Shown piece after piece: positions 8,265 through 16,629 of a stretch of 64,000 nt of DNA (its first letter is position 1; each line of letters starts with the position of its first letter). The stretch comes from Streptomyces sp. CBMA152. GTDB taxonomy: Bacteria > Actinomycetota > Actinomycetes > Streptomycetales > Streptomycetaceae. Below the pieces are notes generated by a model, which saw nothing but the letters and a program-made list of their open reading frames with translations, was not told where the DNA came from and ran no database searches. The position numbers and the translations under genes were made by a program. The DNA lies in the NCBI RefSeq assembly GCF_014596475.1, contig NZ_MECJ01000010.1:16853-80852 (forward strand), in the 5' to 3' direction.

Positions 8265-9080
8265 CTACACCTCGTCCGGCGTCAACTCGGCCACCGCCAG
8301 CAGCTGTTCGGGCGTCACGCCCTCCGGGATCGGGACCGGGGTCGGGGTGCGCAGGGGTGGCTGCCAGCCGTTCTGCTCGTCCCAGGTCCGTACGACCCGG
8401 GCGGGGGCGCCAGCCACCACCGCGTGGTCGGGGACCTCGCCCCGGACGACCGCGCCCGCCGCCACGACCACGTTGCGGCCGAGTCGGGCGCCCGGCAGCA
8501 CCATGGCGCCCGTGCCGAGCCAGCAGCCCGGGCCGATCTCCACCGGCTCCATGCGCGGCCACTGCTTGCCGACGGGCTGGTGCGGGTCGTCGTAGCTGTG
8601 GTTGGTCGAGGTGATGTAGACGTACGGGCCGCAGTACGTGTTGGAGCCGATGGTCACCGTCGTGTCCGCGATGACATGGCTGCCCCGGCCGAGCACCACG
8701 CCGTCACCGAGCCGCAGTATCGGCTCGGCGCCGAGGTCCAGGCCCGGCATCATCCCGGCCGTGAGCGTGACCTGTTCGCCGATGATGCAGTGGTCGCCGA
8801 GCTCGATCCACGGCTCGCCGAAGACCGTGCCCTGGGGGAACGCGAGCCGGGTGCCGTGGCCGATGCGGCCGAAACGCAGCCGCCCGGGGTGCTCGGCGGT
8901 GACCGCGCCCGCGTTCTGGACCCACTGCCAGCCGCGCTGGACCGCGCCCGCGACGGTGCGGCGCCGCCAGGCGGTCAGGGATGAGAACGTGTTTCTGTTC
9001 TTCGGCACCAGCACACGGTACTCACCGACGACTCCCTGGTCAGCGGCCGGACCTGTGATCTTCCGCTCAGCCACCTGCAC
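8265..9080 (-). CDS. Hexapeptide-repeat (LbH) acyltransferase
   Basis: A 271-residue protein rich in [LIV]-G-x-x-x-x repeats from about residue 85 to 215 (IELGDHCIIGEQVTLTAG, VLGRGSHVIADTTVTIG), forming a left-handed beta-helix. The segment ITSTNHSYDDP contains the His expected in O-acetyltransferases of the maltose/galactoside and sugar-acyl type, and EIGPGCWLGTGAMVLPG is the usual family end. The start is GTG 9080; a second GTG two codons on is equally possible. Its acceptor, probably a sugar or antibiotic-like alcohol, is unknown. It ends a two-gene run with the LbH gene just upstream (15 bases). Confidence 0.85.
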   Translation of the reverse strand: MQVAERKITGPAADQGVVGEYRVLVPKNRNTFSSLTAWRRRTVAGAVQRGWQWVQNAGAVTAEHPGRLRFGRIGHGTRLAFPQGTVFGEPWIELGDHCIIGEQVTLTAGMMPGLDLGAEPILRLGDGVVLGRGSHVIADTTVTIGSNTYCGPYVYITSTNHSYDDPHQPVGKQWPRMEPVEIGPGCWLGTGAMVLPGARLGRNVVVAAGAVVRGEVPDHAVVAGAPARVVRTWDEQNGWQPPLRTPTPVPIPEGVTPEQLLAVAELTPDEV

Positions 9081-9095
9081 AGCGCGGCCCCGCCC

Positions 9096-9626
9096 TCAAC
9101 CGCCGTGCGCCTCGCGGTGGTCGCGCGCCAACCCGAGGTACATCGCCGCGTTGACCTTGATGCCCTCGCGCTCCTCCTCCGTCAGTTCCCGGCGGACCTT
9201 GGCGGGTACGCCCGCGACCAGCGAGCCGGGCGGGACGACCATGCCCTGCGGCACCAGCGCCTGCGCGGCGACCAGCGAACCCGCCCCGATCACGGCCCCG
9301 TTGAGCACGGTGGCGCCCATGCCGACGAGCACGTCGTCCTCGACGGTGCAGCCGTGCAGCACGGCGTTGTGCCCCACCGAGACGCGCTCGCCGACGGTGA
9401 CCGGGAAGCCGGGGTCGACGTGGACCGTGCAGTTGTCCTGAATGTTGCTGTCGGCGCCGAGCACGATCGGGCCGCAGTCGGCCCGCAGCACCGTGTGGTA
9501 CCAGACGCTCGCCCCGGCGGCCAGGGTCACCTCGCCGAGCACCACGGCGGTGGGTGCGGTGAACGCCGCCGGATCGATCTGCGGCTTCTTGCCGCCCACA
9601 CCCACGACCAACGCCCGCTCTGCCAT
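9096..9626 (-). CDS. Gamma-carbonic-anhydrase-like LbH protein
   Basis: A 176-residue protein from ATG 9626, backed by AAGGAG seven bases upstream. It has the gamma-CA family pattern: NIQDNCTVHVDPGFPV, then VGHNAVLHGCTVEDDVLVGMGATVLNGAVIG, with the metal-ligand histidines in the H-V and VGHNAVLHG stretches. Length and motifs match the widespread YrdA/PaaY-type single-domain members, many of which have no proven carbonic anhydrase activity. It sits 15 bases upstream of another beta-helix acyltransferase, so the pair is probably co-transcribed. Confidence 0.88.
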   Translation of the reverse strand: MAERALVVGVGGKKPQIDPAAFTAPTAVVLGEVTLAAGASVWYHTVLRADCGPIVLGADSNIQDNCTVHVDPGFPVTVGERVSVGHNAVLHGCTVEDDVLVGMGATVLNGAVIGAGSLVAAQALVPQGMVVPPGSLVAGVPAKVRRELTEEEREGIKVNAAMYLGLARDHREAHGG

Positions 9627-9721
9627 GCGCCACTCCTTCGTACGGATCTCATCGCACCCAGGGGGCACGGTAGGCGACGGTGCGCCCGGGCGTGCGCGCG
9701 GGTGGTCCGTACGATCGTCGA

Positions 9722-10165
9722 ATGGCACTCTTCCGGATCGACCGGCGTACGGAGCTGAGCTGCGCCGAGGCGTGGCGGCGGCTGACCGACTGGCCCCGCC
9801 ACTCGGGGAGCGTGCCGCTGACCCGGATCACCGTCGCCACCCCGCCGCCGACCGGCGTCGGCACGGTCTTCGTGGCGCGGACCGGCATCGGGCGCCTGGC
9901 GTTCGAGGACCCGATGGAGGTCGTGGTCTGGGAGCCGCCGCAGGCGCAGCGGCTCCCAGGACACTGCCGGATGGAGAAGCGCGGGCGGCTCGTCATCGGC
10001 TGGGCCGAGATCGAGGTGCGCCCCGATCCCTCGGGGACCGGGGCGCGTCTCGTCTGGCGCGAGGAGCTGCGGGTGCGCGGACTGCCGCGCGCGCTCGACC
10101 CGTTGGTCGCCCCGGCGGGGCGGCTGGTCTTCGGGCGAGCGCTGACCGTACTCCTGAAGAGCTGA
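9722..10165 (+). CDS. SRPBCC-family protein
   Basis: A 147-residue protein with the START/polyketide-cyclase-like layout: ALFRIDRRTELSCAEAWRRLTDWPRHSGSVPLTRI at the start and a helix at the end. No catalytic residues can be assigned. The ATG at 9722 is chosen because the upstream in-frame ATG lies in the divergent promoter region. It is divergent from the gamma-CA gene and convergent with dedA, only three bases away. Confidence 0.8.
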   Translation: MALFRIDRRTELSCAEAWRRLTDWPRHSGSVPLTRITVATPPPTGVGTVFVARTGIGRLAFEDPMEVVVWEPPQAQRLPGHCRMEKRGRLVIGWAEIEVRPDPSGTGARLVWREELRVRGLPRALDPLVAPAGRLVFGRALTVLLKS

Positions 10166-10168
10166 CGG

Positions 10169-10819
10169 TCAGTCAGCGGCAGGAACGTTCTCGGCGGGGG
10201 CCGACTCGACCTCGGCCGATGCCTTCTTGGCGCGGTTCTTGACGACGAGCATCGAGACCACGCCGAACACCGCCGCGAGCCCGAGGCCGACGTACGAGAA
10301 GTTCTTCAGATACGACTCGGCGACCGTGCCGATGTAGTAGATCGCGGCCGTGGTGCCGCCCGCCCAGCAGATGCCGCCGAGCAGGTTGGCGATGAAGAAC
10401 TTCCAGTACGGCATGTGCAGCACGCCCGCCAGCGGCCCCGCGAAGATCCGCAGCAGCGCGATGAAGCGGCCGACGAACACCGCCCACATGCCCCACTTCT
10501 GGAAGGACTTCTCCGCCATGGCGACATGGCCTTCGCTGAAGTGCTTGGGGAACTTGGCGGCGAGCCAGGCGAGCAGCGGTCTGCCGCCCTTGCGGCCGAT
10601 CGCGTAGCCGATCGAGTCGCCGACGACCGCGCCGACCACGGCGGCGGCGCCCAGGATCACCGGGTTGATGTGTCCCTGCTGGGAGGCCAGCAGCGCCGAG
10701 CTGACGAGGACGATCTCGCCCGGCAGCGGAATGCCGAGGCTTTCCAAGCCGATGACCAGCCCCACCAGGAGATAGACACTGACGGCGGGGATGTTCTCCA
10801 GCCACTCCTGGATGTGCAA
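10169..10819 (-). CDS. DedA-family membrane protein
   Basis: A 216-residue protein starting at TTG, supported by GGGAGGAAA seven bases upstream. The family motifs are present: ESLGIPLPGEIVLVSSALLA near the N-terminus and VGRFIALLRIFAGPLAG in the middle, with several membrane spans. DedA proteins are linked to lipid-carrier (undecaprenyl phosphate) flipping and envelope homeostasis in other bacteria. The C-terminal tail is charged and alanine-rich. A second, more distant VTT-domain protein occurs at 19993-20712. Confidence 0.92.
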   Translation of the reverse strand: MHIQEWLENIPAVSVYLLVGLVIGLESLGIPLPGEIVLVSSALLASQQGHINPVILGAAAVVGAVVGDSIGYAIGRKGGRPLLAWLAAKFPKHFSEGHVAMAEKSFQKWGMWAVFVGRFIALLRIFAGPLAGVLHMPYWKFFIANLLGGICWAGGTTAAIYYIGTVAESYLKNFSYVGLGLAAVFGVVSMLVVKNRAKKASAEVESAPAENVPAAD

Positions 10820-10906
10820 CGCCCGTTTCCTCCCGATAGCGACGGGCTGACGCCCGGCGTACGCCCCCCTTGGCGCACGTCGGGAAGCCTACCCGCTCGG
10901 GTCCGC

Positions 10907-13372
10907 TCACCGACGGTCCGCGACGCGCACCTCCCCGTACCCCGTGAGTCTGAGGTCGCGCGCCGAGGCGCCCACCTCGACGCGGCGGCGCCCCGTGCCG
11001 AGCACCCAGCCGTGCCGCACCGCGTCCCAGGACGAGAGTGAGCGGGGCGCGATGCGGACCGTGACCCGGCGCGAGTCGCCCGGGTCCAACTCCAGGCGCC
11101 GGTAGCCCGCGAGCGCGCGCTCCACCTGGTCGAGCCGCAGCTCCGGCGAGGGCCCGACGTAGACCTGGGCGACCTCGATGCCGGTGCGCCGCCCCGTGTT
11201 GCGGACGGTGAAGCCCACCACCAGTCCCCCGTGCTCGGCCCGCACGTCCAGATCGTCGTACGCGAACGTCGTGTACGAGAGCCCGTGGCCGAACGGGAAC
11301 AGCGGCTCCACTCCCTCCGCGTCGTACCAGCGGTAGCCGAGGTGGATGCCCTCGGAGTACTCCTCGACGCCGTCGACGCCCGGGTAGCGGCGCGCGTCCC
11401 CGGCCACCGGGTGGCGGTCGTCGGAGACCGGGAACGACTGGGTGAGCCGTCCGCCCGGGTCGCAGTCTCCGAACAGCACGGCGGCGGTGGCGGCCGCGCC
11501 CTCCTGGCCCGGGTAGTACATCTGGAGCACGGCGGCGGTCCGCTCCAGCCACGGCATCGTGGTGCTGGAGGAGGTGTTGAGGACCACGGTGGTACGGGAG
11601 TTGACGGCGGCGACCGCGTCGACGAGCGCGTTCTGGTGGCCGGGCAGGGCCAGGGTGGTGCGGTCGGCGCCCTCGGTCGCGTCCTCGTACACGAAGAGCA
11701 CGACGCTCGCGGCCGCGCGCGCCACGCGTACCGCCTCGGCGACATCGGCGGCGCGGGTCGCCCCGGTGATCCGGCGCAGCCGGAAGAGCTGCCCGTCGGC
11801 GCCGCCCTTCGCGGTGATCTTCAGGGTGTGCGGCCCGGCCGCGAGCCGCAGCGTGGCGCGCCGCACGGCGAGGCCGTCGGGGGCCGCGCTGACCAGGCCG
11901 CCCGCGAAGTACTCGCCGTAGCCCGGAGCGAGCGGGAAGAGGTCGGTGCCGTCGAGCAGGACGACGGGCCGTTCGCGTCCGGAGTAGTGGATGACCAGCG
12001 TCCACTCGTCGGCCTCGGCGACCGTGAGCGTTCCGTCGTACGTCCAGGTCGCCCCGGCCGCCACGTGTTGGCCTTCGAAGTCGGCGCCTGGCGAGACGGC
12101 GGTGGCGGGCAGGGCGCGGCCGAACAGGTCCTCGCCGAGCGCGTACCGCACCCGCGCACCCTCGCCCGCCCGGGCGGTGATCGCGTCCAGCGGGCTGTCC
12201 GCCCGGTCCGGCACGACATGGGCGCTGCCGCCGCCGCTGACGAACGGGAGCGCGCCGGTCGGGCCGATGACGGCGAGGGAGCGGGCGGCGGCGCCGGTGA
12301 GCGGCAGGGCGCGGTCCTCGTTGCGCAGCAGGGTCGCGCCCGCCTTGGCGACCTTCAGAGCGGTACGGGCCCCGGCCGCCGCGTCGCGCGCGGGCCGGGG
12401 CGGGGCGCCGCCGTCGAGCAGCCCGAAGCGGTCCATGACGGACAGGACGCGGCGCACCGAGCGGTCGACCAGCGCCTCGGGGACGCTGCCGTCCCGCACG
12501 GCCCGCTTGAGTGCCTCGCCGAAGTAGGCGTCGTTCGGCATCTCCATGTCGAGCCCGGCGCCGATCGCGGCGGCCGTGGAGTGGGCGGCGAACCAGTCGG
12601 TCATCACCCACCCCTCGAAGCCCCACGCGTCCCGCAGCACCCCGGTGAGCAGGCTCGCGTTCTCGCAGGCGAAGGTGCCGTTGACCTTGTTGTACGCGCC
12701 CATCACCGCGCCGGCACGGGCTCCGACCGCCGCCTCGAAGCCGCGCAGCTCCGCCTCGTGCAGGGTCTGCTCGTCGGCCCGCACGTCGATCGACATGCGG
12801 TCCTTCTCCTGGTTGTTGAGGGCGAAGTGCTTGACCGTGGCGATCAGTCCCTGCCCCTGGATGCCGCGCACCTCCTCGGCGACGAGGTCGGCCGCGAGCA
12901 GCGGGTCCTCGGAGAAGGTCTCGAAGTTGCGGCCCGCGTACGGGGTGCGGATCCGGTTGACCATCGGCGAGAGCAGCACGTCCTGGCCGAGCGCGCGGCC
13001 CTCGCGGCCGATGACCTCGCCGTACTCGCGGGCGAGCGCGGGGTCGAAGGCCGAGGCGAGCATCACGGGCGCGGGCAGGGCGGTGGCGTGCCGGGCGACC
13101 CGCACCCCGGCGGGGCCGTCGGCGAGGCGCAGGGGCGGGATGCCCAGGCGCGGGACGCCCGGGAGGTAGCCGGCCTGGCCGAGGCTGTGCGGGTCGTCGG
13201 CGCCGTGCAGGAGGGTCAGCTTCTCGTCGAGGGTGAGGCGGCTCAGGAGCGCCGCTACGCGGTGGCCGGACGCGTGGGCGGGCACGGCGCTCCAGCCGGT
13301 GGCGGCCGCGGCGACCGTGACGGCGCCGCCGAGCAGCCAGAGTGCGGAGCGCCGGGAAACGGTGTCGGACAT
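10907..13372 (-). CDS. Exported GH3 family beta-glucosidase-like glycoside hydrolase
   Basis: An 821-residue protein from ATG 13372 with AAAGGAG upstream. Residues 7-35 look like a twin-arginine signal (SRRSALWLLGG...AVPAHA). The GH3 N-terminal barrel follows, with the KHFALNNQE motif and nucleophile Asp in GWVMTDWFAAHS (about residue 260). The second GH3 domain contains an inserted PA14-like segment (about residues 440-560), and a fibronectin-III-like domain ends the chain. It is likely secreted and active on plant beta-glucosides or oligosaccharides. No transporter genes accompany it; a consensus promoter and operator-like repeats lie upstream, so sugar-responsive control is plausible. Confidence 0.92.
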   Translation of the reverse strand: MSDTVSRRSALWLLGGAVTVAAAATGWSAVPAHASGHRVAALLSRLTLDEKLTLLHGADDPHSLGQAGYLPGVPRLGIPPLRLADGPAGVRVARHATALPAPVMLASAFDPALAREYGEVIGREGRALGQDVLLSPMVNRIRTPYAGRNFETFSEDPLLAADLVAEEVRGIQGQGLIATVKHFALNNQEKDRMSIDVRADEQTLHEAELRGFEAAVGARAGAVMGAYNKVNGTFACENASLLTGVLRDAWGFEGWVMTDWFAAHSTAAAIGAGLDMEMPNDAYFGEALKRAVRDGSVPEALVDRSVRRVLSVMDRFGLLDGGAPPRPARDAAAGARTALKVAKAGATLLRNEDRALPLTGAAARSLAVIGPTGALPFVSGGGSAHVVPDRADSPLDAITARAGEGARVRYALGEDLFGRALPATAVSPGADFEGQHVAAGATWTYDGTLTVAEADEWTLVIHYSGRERPVVLLDGTDLFPLAPGYGEYFAGGLVSAAPDGLAVRRATLRLAAGPHTLKITAKGGADGQLFRLRRITGATRAADVAEAVRVARAAASVVLFVYEDATEGADRTTLALPGHQNALVDAVAAVNSRTTVVLNTSSSTTMPWLERTAAVLQMYYPGQEGAAATAAVLFGDCDPGGRLTQSFPVSDDRHPVAGDARRYPGVDGVEEYSEGIHLGYRWYDAEGVEPLFPFGHGLSYTTFAYDDLDVRAEHGGLVVGFTVRNTGRRTGIEVAQVYVGPSPELRLDQVERALAGYRRLELDPGDSRRVTVRIAPRSLSSWDAVRHGWVLGTGRRRVEVGASARDLRLTGYGEVRVADRR

Positions 13373-13458
13373 GACCGTCACTCCTTTGTGTGCGGGCACC
13401 ACGAGATGACACGTGCAAACGGGCGGACGTGCTTCGGCTTGTGAACCCACCATGCGCC

Positions 13459-13531
13459 ACAACAGTGTTGACACGCCGTCAGGCGTCACGTGTTGTCCGA
13501 GAAAGCTAGGACTGCCCCCTGAAGGAGTCAA
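13459..13531 (-). promoter_or_regulatory. Promoter and operator-like repeats of the GH3 gene
   Basis: On the minus strand TTGACT (13531-13526), a 17-base spacer and TAGCTT (13508-13503) make a near-consensus sigma-HrdB-type promoter, placing the transcription start near 13496. From there on lie ACAACA/TGTTGT arms (13459-13464 and 13491-13496) and an inner ACGCC-GTCA-GGCGT repeat (13473-13486). These are positioned as an operator over the start site, as expected for a LacI-type carbohydrate repressor. No such repressor is encoded in the window. Confidence 0.6.
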
Positions 13532-13549
13532 TAAGTTGAACAAGAAATA

Positions 13550-13587
13550 GCCCCGGCCCCGAGCGCGTCAGCACTCGGGGCCGGGGC
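13550..13587 (-). terminator. Strong hairpin downstream of the thioesterase gene
   Basis: A perfect 14-base inverted repeat (13550-13563 and 13574-13587) with a 10-base loop begins 20 bases after the stop of the minus-strand thioesterase gene. It has no T-run, which is common for streptomycete terminators. Confidence 0.75.
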
Positions 13588-13606
13588 AGGTCCGGACGTG
13601 GGTCCG

Positions 13607-14059
13607 TCAGGCGTTGGGGCGCAGGGTCCACACGACGGTCATCTCGCCGGTGACCGCGCCGTCCTCGCGCTGGATGGCGATGGCGACGGGGAACTCCGGG
13701 CGCTGCCCGGCGTCCAGCTCGGCGACGACGTCGGCGATCGGGCGGCCGAGCGTCGCAGTGGCGGTGACCACACCCATCGCGAGCTTCTTGTAGCCGATTT
13801 CCGCCTTGACGGCGAGCGGCACGGCACGGTGCATCTGGTCGCCGAAGGCCGCGATCACGATCGCGCCGCTGGCGGACTCGGCGAGCGTGAACATCGCGCC
13901 GGCGTGCGGTCCGCCCACGTGGTTGTGGTAGTCGGCCTGGTCCGGCAGCCGGACCACGGCCCGCTCCGGGGTGGTCTCCAGGAACTCCAGGTTCAGGGTC
14001 CTGGCCATGGGAACGGTGGCGGCGAGCATCTCGCCGACGGACATCTGATCAGCGCTCAT
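13607..14059 (-). CDS. Hot-dog fold thioesterase (DUF4442/PaaI-like)
   Basis: A 150-residue protein from ATG 14059. It shows the hot-dog pattern NHVGGPHAGAMFTLAESASGAIVIAAFG, in which HAGAMFTLAE forms the central helix of PaaI/YiiD-type thioesterases. An in-frame ATG at 14098 would add 13 residues but overlaps the divergent promoter area; neither start has a clear ribosome site, so leaderless translation is possible. The substrate is probably an acyl-CoA. A strong hairpin ends the unit, and a membrane protein is divergent from it. Confidence 0.8.
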   Translation of the reverse strand: MSADQMSVGEMLAATVPMARTLNLEFLETTPERAVVRLPDQADYHNHVGGPHAGAMFTLAESASGAIVIAAFGDQMHRAVPLAVKAEIGYKKLAMGVVTATATLGRPIADVVAELDAGQRPEFPVAIAIQREDGAVTGEMTVVWTLRPNA

Positions 14060-14154
14060 GGGGAGCGATGTTACCCGCGAGTAGTAGACCTTGACCATCC
14101 CCCCACAGGGGCGGACGTAGCAGGAGTGACGTGGCCCCTCTATGGTTACTCGCC

Positions 14155-15216
14155 ATGTGGCAAGGACAGCAGCCGCCCGGGGGCGAGCAGAATCCGCAGG
14201 ACCCTAACCAGAACCCGTATCAGCAGCCGGGGTACCAAGCACCCAACCCGTACCAGCAGCCGACGCAGCCGGGGTACCAGGCTCCGGCCGGCGGCTACCA
14301 GCAGCCGGGTTACCCGCAGCAGCCCAACCCGTACCAGCAGCCGACGGTGCCGCAGTACCCCGTCGCGGCTCCGCCCGGACCGCCGATGCCGGGCCAGGAC
14401 GGCGGGAACAAGAAGAAGACGACGATCATCGCGATCGTCGCCGCGAGCGCGGTCGTGATCGCGGCCGTCGTCACCGGCGTCGTGGTCATGAAGGACGACG
14501 GCAAGAAGGACGACAAGGCCGACAACAAGCCGACCAAGAGCGCCGCACCGCAGCAGTCCGCGTCGTCCGGCGCCCCCACCGACAACCCGCGTGGCGGCTC
14601 CACCGTGGAGGAGAAGCCGACCATCGAGGGGTGGAAGGTCATCACCAACCCCAAGTGGGGCACGTCCTTCGACGTCCCGGCGGACTGGGACTTCAAGGGG
14701 CCGGACTGGACCGGTGGCTTCGAGGACCACAAGGACCCGACCGGCAAGCCGCTGATCGTGCAGTCGGCGCCCGCGTACTACAAGCCCAAGTGGTGCTCGG
14801 AGGACTCCAACCACGACGGCAACCTTGAGTACACCGACCTCGCGGGCACCGGCACCAAGGGCGCCGACGGCGCCAAGAACACCGACGAGGTCGCCGAGAA
14901 CCAGGTGCCCTGGTGGGTGTACGGCGCGTACACGCAGCCGGACAAGAAGATCATCAAGACCGTCAAGCCGGTCCCGTACACCACCAAGTCGGGCATCACC
15001 GGCAGCGTCGCCCGCGCCTCGGCGACCGGGGTCAAGAAGACCGGCAAGTGCTCCACCGACGGCCAGGCGATCGTCTTCGGCTTCAAGAACGCCAAGGGCG
15101 ACTTCGTGGCCTGGAACCTGTACTCGGCCACCGGCGTCAACGGCGCGGTCTCCGAAGAAACGATCCAGAAGATCCTCAGCACCGTCCGTCTGGCGAGCAC
15201 GGCGCCCACCGGCTGA
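14155..15216 (+). CDS. Membrane-anchored protein with proline/glutamine-rich repeats
   Basis: A 353-residue protein in three parts. Residues 1-80 are cytoplasmic low-complexity repeats built from NPYQQP and PGYQAP units. Residues ~86-110 are one membrane span after KKK (TTIIAIVAASAVVIAAVVTGVVVM). About 240 extracytoplasmic residues follow, with two Cys (in KWCSEDS and GKCSTDG) that may form a disulfide. The ectodomain resembles uncharacterised streptomycete membrane proteins; I do not recognise a function. TATGGT lies eight bases before the ATG, with no ribosome site, which fits a leaderless transcript. Confidence 0.8.
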   Translation: MWQGQQPPGGEQNPQDPNQNPYQQPGYQAPNPYQQPTQPGYQAPAGGYQQPGYPQQPNPYQQPTVPQYPVAAPPGPPMPGQDGGNKKKTTIIAIVAASAVVIAAVVTGVVVMKDDGKKDDKADNKPTKSAAPQQSASSGAPTDNPRGGSTVEEKPTIEGWKVITNPKWGTSFDVPADWDFKGPDWTGGFEDHKDPTGKPLIVQSAPAYYKPKWCSEDSNHDGNLEYTDLAGTGTKGADGAKNTDEVAENQVPWWVYGAYTQPDKKIIKTVKPVPYTTKSGITGSVARASATGVKKTGKCSTDGQAIVFGFKNAKGDFVAWNLYSATGVNGAVSEETIQKILSTVRLASTAPTG

Positions 15217-15234
15217 TCCGGCCGACACGCCGTA

Positions 15235-15312
15235 GAACCGGCCGGTTCCGAGCGCGGTAGCACCCCCGGTACCGCAATCGGTTTGGCACATCGAGGCGGC
15301 GGCGGAGATAGT
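15235..15312 (+). promoter_or_regulatory. 14-bp palindrome and leaderless-type promoter before the MFS gene
   Basis: GAACCGGCCGGTTC (15235-15248) is a perfect palindrome, of the size bound by TetR-like repressors, but it could also be the end hairpin of the upstream gene. TTGGCA (15283-15288), an 18-base spacer and GATAGT (15307-15312) give a promoter that starts at or next to GTG 15319. Confidence 0.5.
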
Positions 15313-15318
15313 CCACAC

Positions 15319-16629
15319 GTGACATCTGCCGCCGCCGCTTCCCGTTTCCGCCGTCCCACCTGGGCGGGCCGCAACTACTCCTTGCTCACCGCCGCCGCGA
15401 TCGTGACCAACCTGGGCAGCCAGGGCGCGCTCATCGCCTCGGCGTTCGCGGTGCTGCAATCGGGCGGCGACGGCGGGGACGTGGGTCTGGTGGCGGCGGC
15501 CCGTACCGTGCCGCTCGTCCTCTTCCTGCTCGTCGGCGGCGCGTTGGCGGACCGCATACCCCGGCACCGGGTGATGGTCGCCGCCAACACCCTCAACTTC
15601 CTCTCCCAGGGCGCCTTCGCGCTGCTCGTTCTCAACGGCACCCCCGCGCTCTGGCAGATGATGGCGCTCAGCGCACTCGGCGGAGTGGGGCAGGCGTTCT
15701 TCAGCCCGGCCTCCGAGGGCATGCTGATGTCCAGCGTGCAGGGCGAGCAGGCCGGACGCGCCTTCGCGCTCTACCGGATGGCGATGCAGGGCGCCGGGAT
15801 CGGCGGCGCGGCCCTCGGCGGCGCGCTCATCGCCGCGGTCGGCCCCGGCTGGGTCCTCGCCGTCGACGCCGCCGCCTTCGCCGTCGCGGGCGCGCTGCGC
15901 GCCTTCATCGACGTGAGCGACGTCCCGGCCCGCGCGCCCGGCGGTGGCATCCTCGCCGATCTGCGCGACGGCTGGCAGGAGTTCATCGGCCGCCCCTGGC
16001 TGTGGGCGATCGTGGCGCAGTTCTCCCTCGTCAACGCCGTGGTGGTGGCCGCCGACGCGGTGTACGGGCCGCTGGTCGCCCGGGATCATCTGGGCGGGCC
16101 GGGGCCGTGGGGTCTGGCGCTCGCCGCGTTCGGGGCGGGCACCGTCGGCGGCGCGCTGGTGATGATGCGCTGGAAGCCGCGCCGACTGCTGTTCGTCGGC
16201 ACGCTCTGCGTCTTCCCGCTCGCCCTGCCGTCCGCCGCGCTCGCGGTGCCCGCGCCGGTCGGGGTGCTGGTCGCGGTGATGTTCGTGACGGGTGTGTCGA
16301 TCGAGGTGTTCGGCGTCTCCTGGATGACCGCGATGCACCAGGAGATCCCCGAGGAGAAGCTGTCCCGGGTCTCCGCGTACGACTGGCTGGGCTCGCTCGC
16401 CATGGTGCCGCTGGCCACGGCGCTGGCAGGCCCGGCCGAGAGCGCGTTCGGCCGGACGTCCGCGCTGTGGGGCTGCGCGGTGGTGATCGTGGTCCTGACG
16501 GCAGCGGTGCTGCTGGTCCCGGACGTACGCAATCTGGTGCGCCGCACCACGCCGGTGGCGTCCGGGATGCCTTCGGACGCGGCTGCCGATTCAGCCGATG
16601 CCGAACGCCCCGTCGGGGGGCTGGGGTGA
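15319..16629 (+). CDS. MFS transporter (multidrug-exporter-like)
   Basis: A 436-residue, 10-12-span membrane protein. It opens RRPTWAGRNYSLLTAAAIVTNLGSQGALIASAFAVLQSGGDGG and contains the loop GGALADRIPRHRVMVAANTLNF, the classical MFS motif A region (GxxxDRxxR). This subgroup includes MFS_3/enterobactin-exporter-like proteins. GTG 15319 is preferred because the upstream in-frame TTG is part of the promoter. The 3' end overlaps the convergent methyltransferase-like gene by 39 bases. Confidence 0.88.
   Translation: MTSAAAASRFRRPTWAGRNYSLLTAAAIVTNLGSQGALIASAFAVLQSGGDGGDVGLVAAARTVPLVLFLLVGGALADRIPRHRVMVAANTLNFLSQGAFALLVLNGTPALWQMMALSALGGVGQAFFSPASEGMLMSSVQGEQAGRAFALYRMAMQGAGIGGAALGGALIAAVGPGWVLAVDAAAFAVAGALRAFIDVSDVPARAPGGGILADLRDGWQEFIGRPWLWAIVAQFSLVNAVVVAADAVYGPLVARDHLGGPGPWGLALAAFGAGTVGGALVMMRWKPRRLLFVGTLCVFPLALPSAALAVPAPVGVLVAVMFVTGVSIEVFGVSWMTAMHQEIPEEKLSRVSAYDWLGSLAMVPLATALAGPAESAFGRTSALWGCAVVIVVLTAAVLLVPDVRNLVRRTTPVASGMPSDAAADSADAERPVGGLG

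Noticed and set aside
10173..13460. 1095-residue minus-strand ORF through the GH3 gene
   Set aside because: Arg/Gly-rich out-of-frame reading; the GH3 frame carries the signal peptide and active-site motifs.
14155..14370. Repeated CCGTACCAGCAGCC-like units as a CRISPR or minisatellite
   Set aside because: They are in-frame codons of NPYQQP/PGYQAP protein repeats with no spacers.
14146..16338. 730-residue minus-strand ORF opposite the repeat protein and MFS gene
   Set aside because: His/Arg/Gly-rich shadow with no domain; the plus strand has membrane spans and codon bias of real genes.
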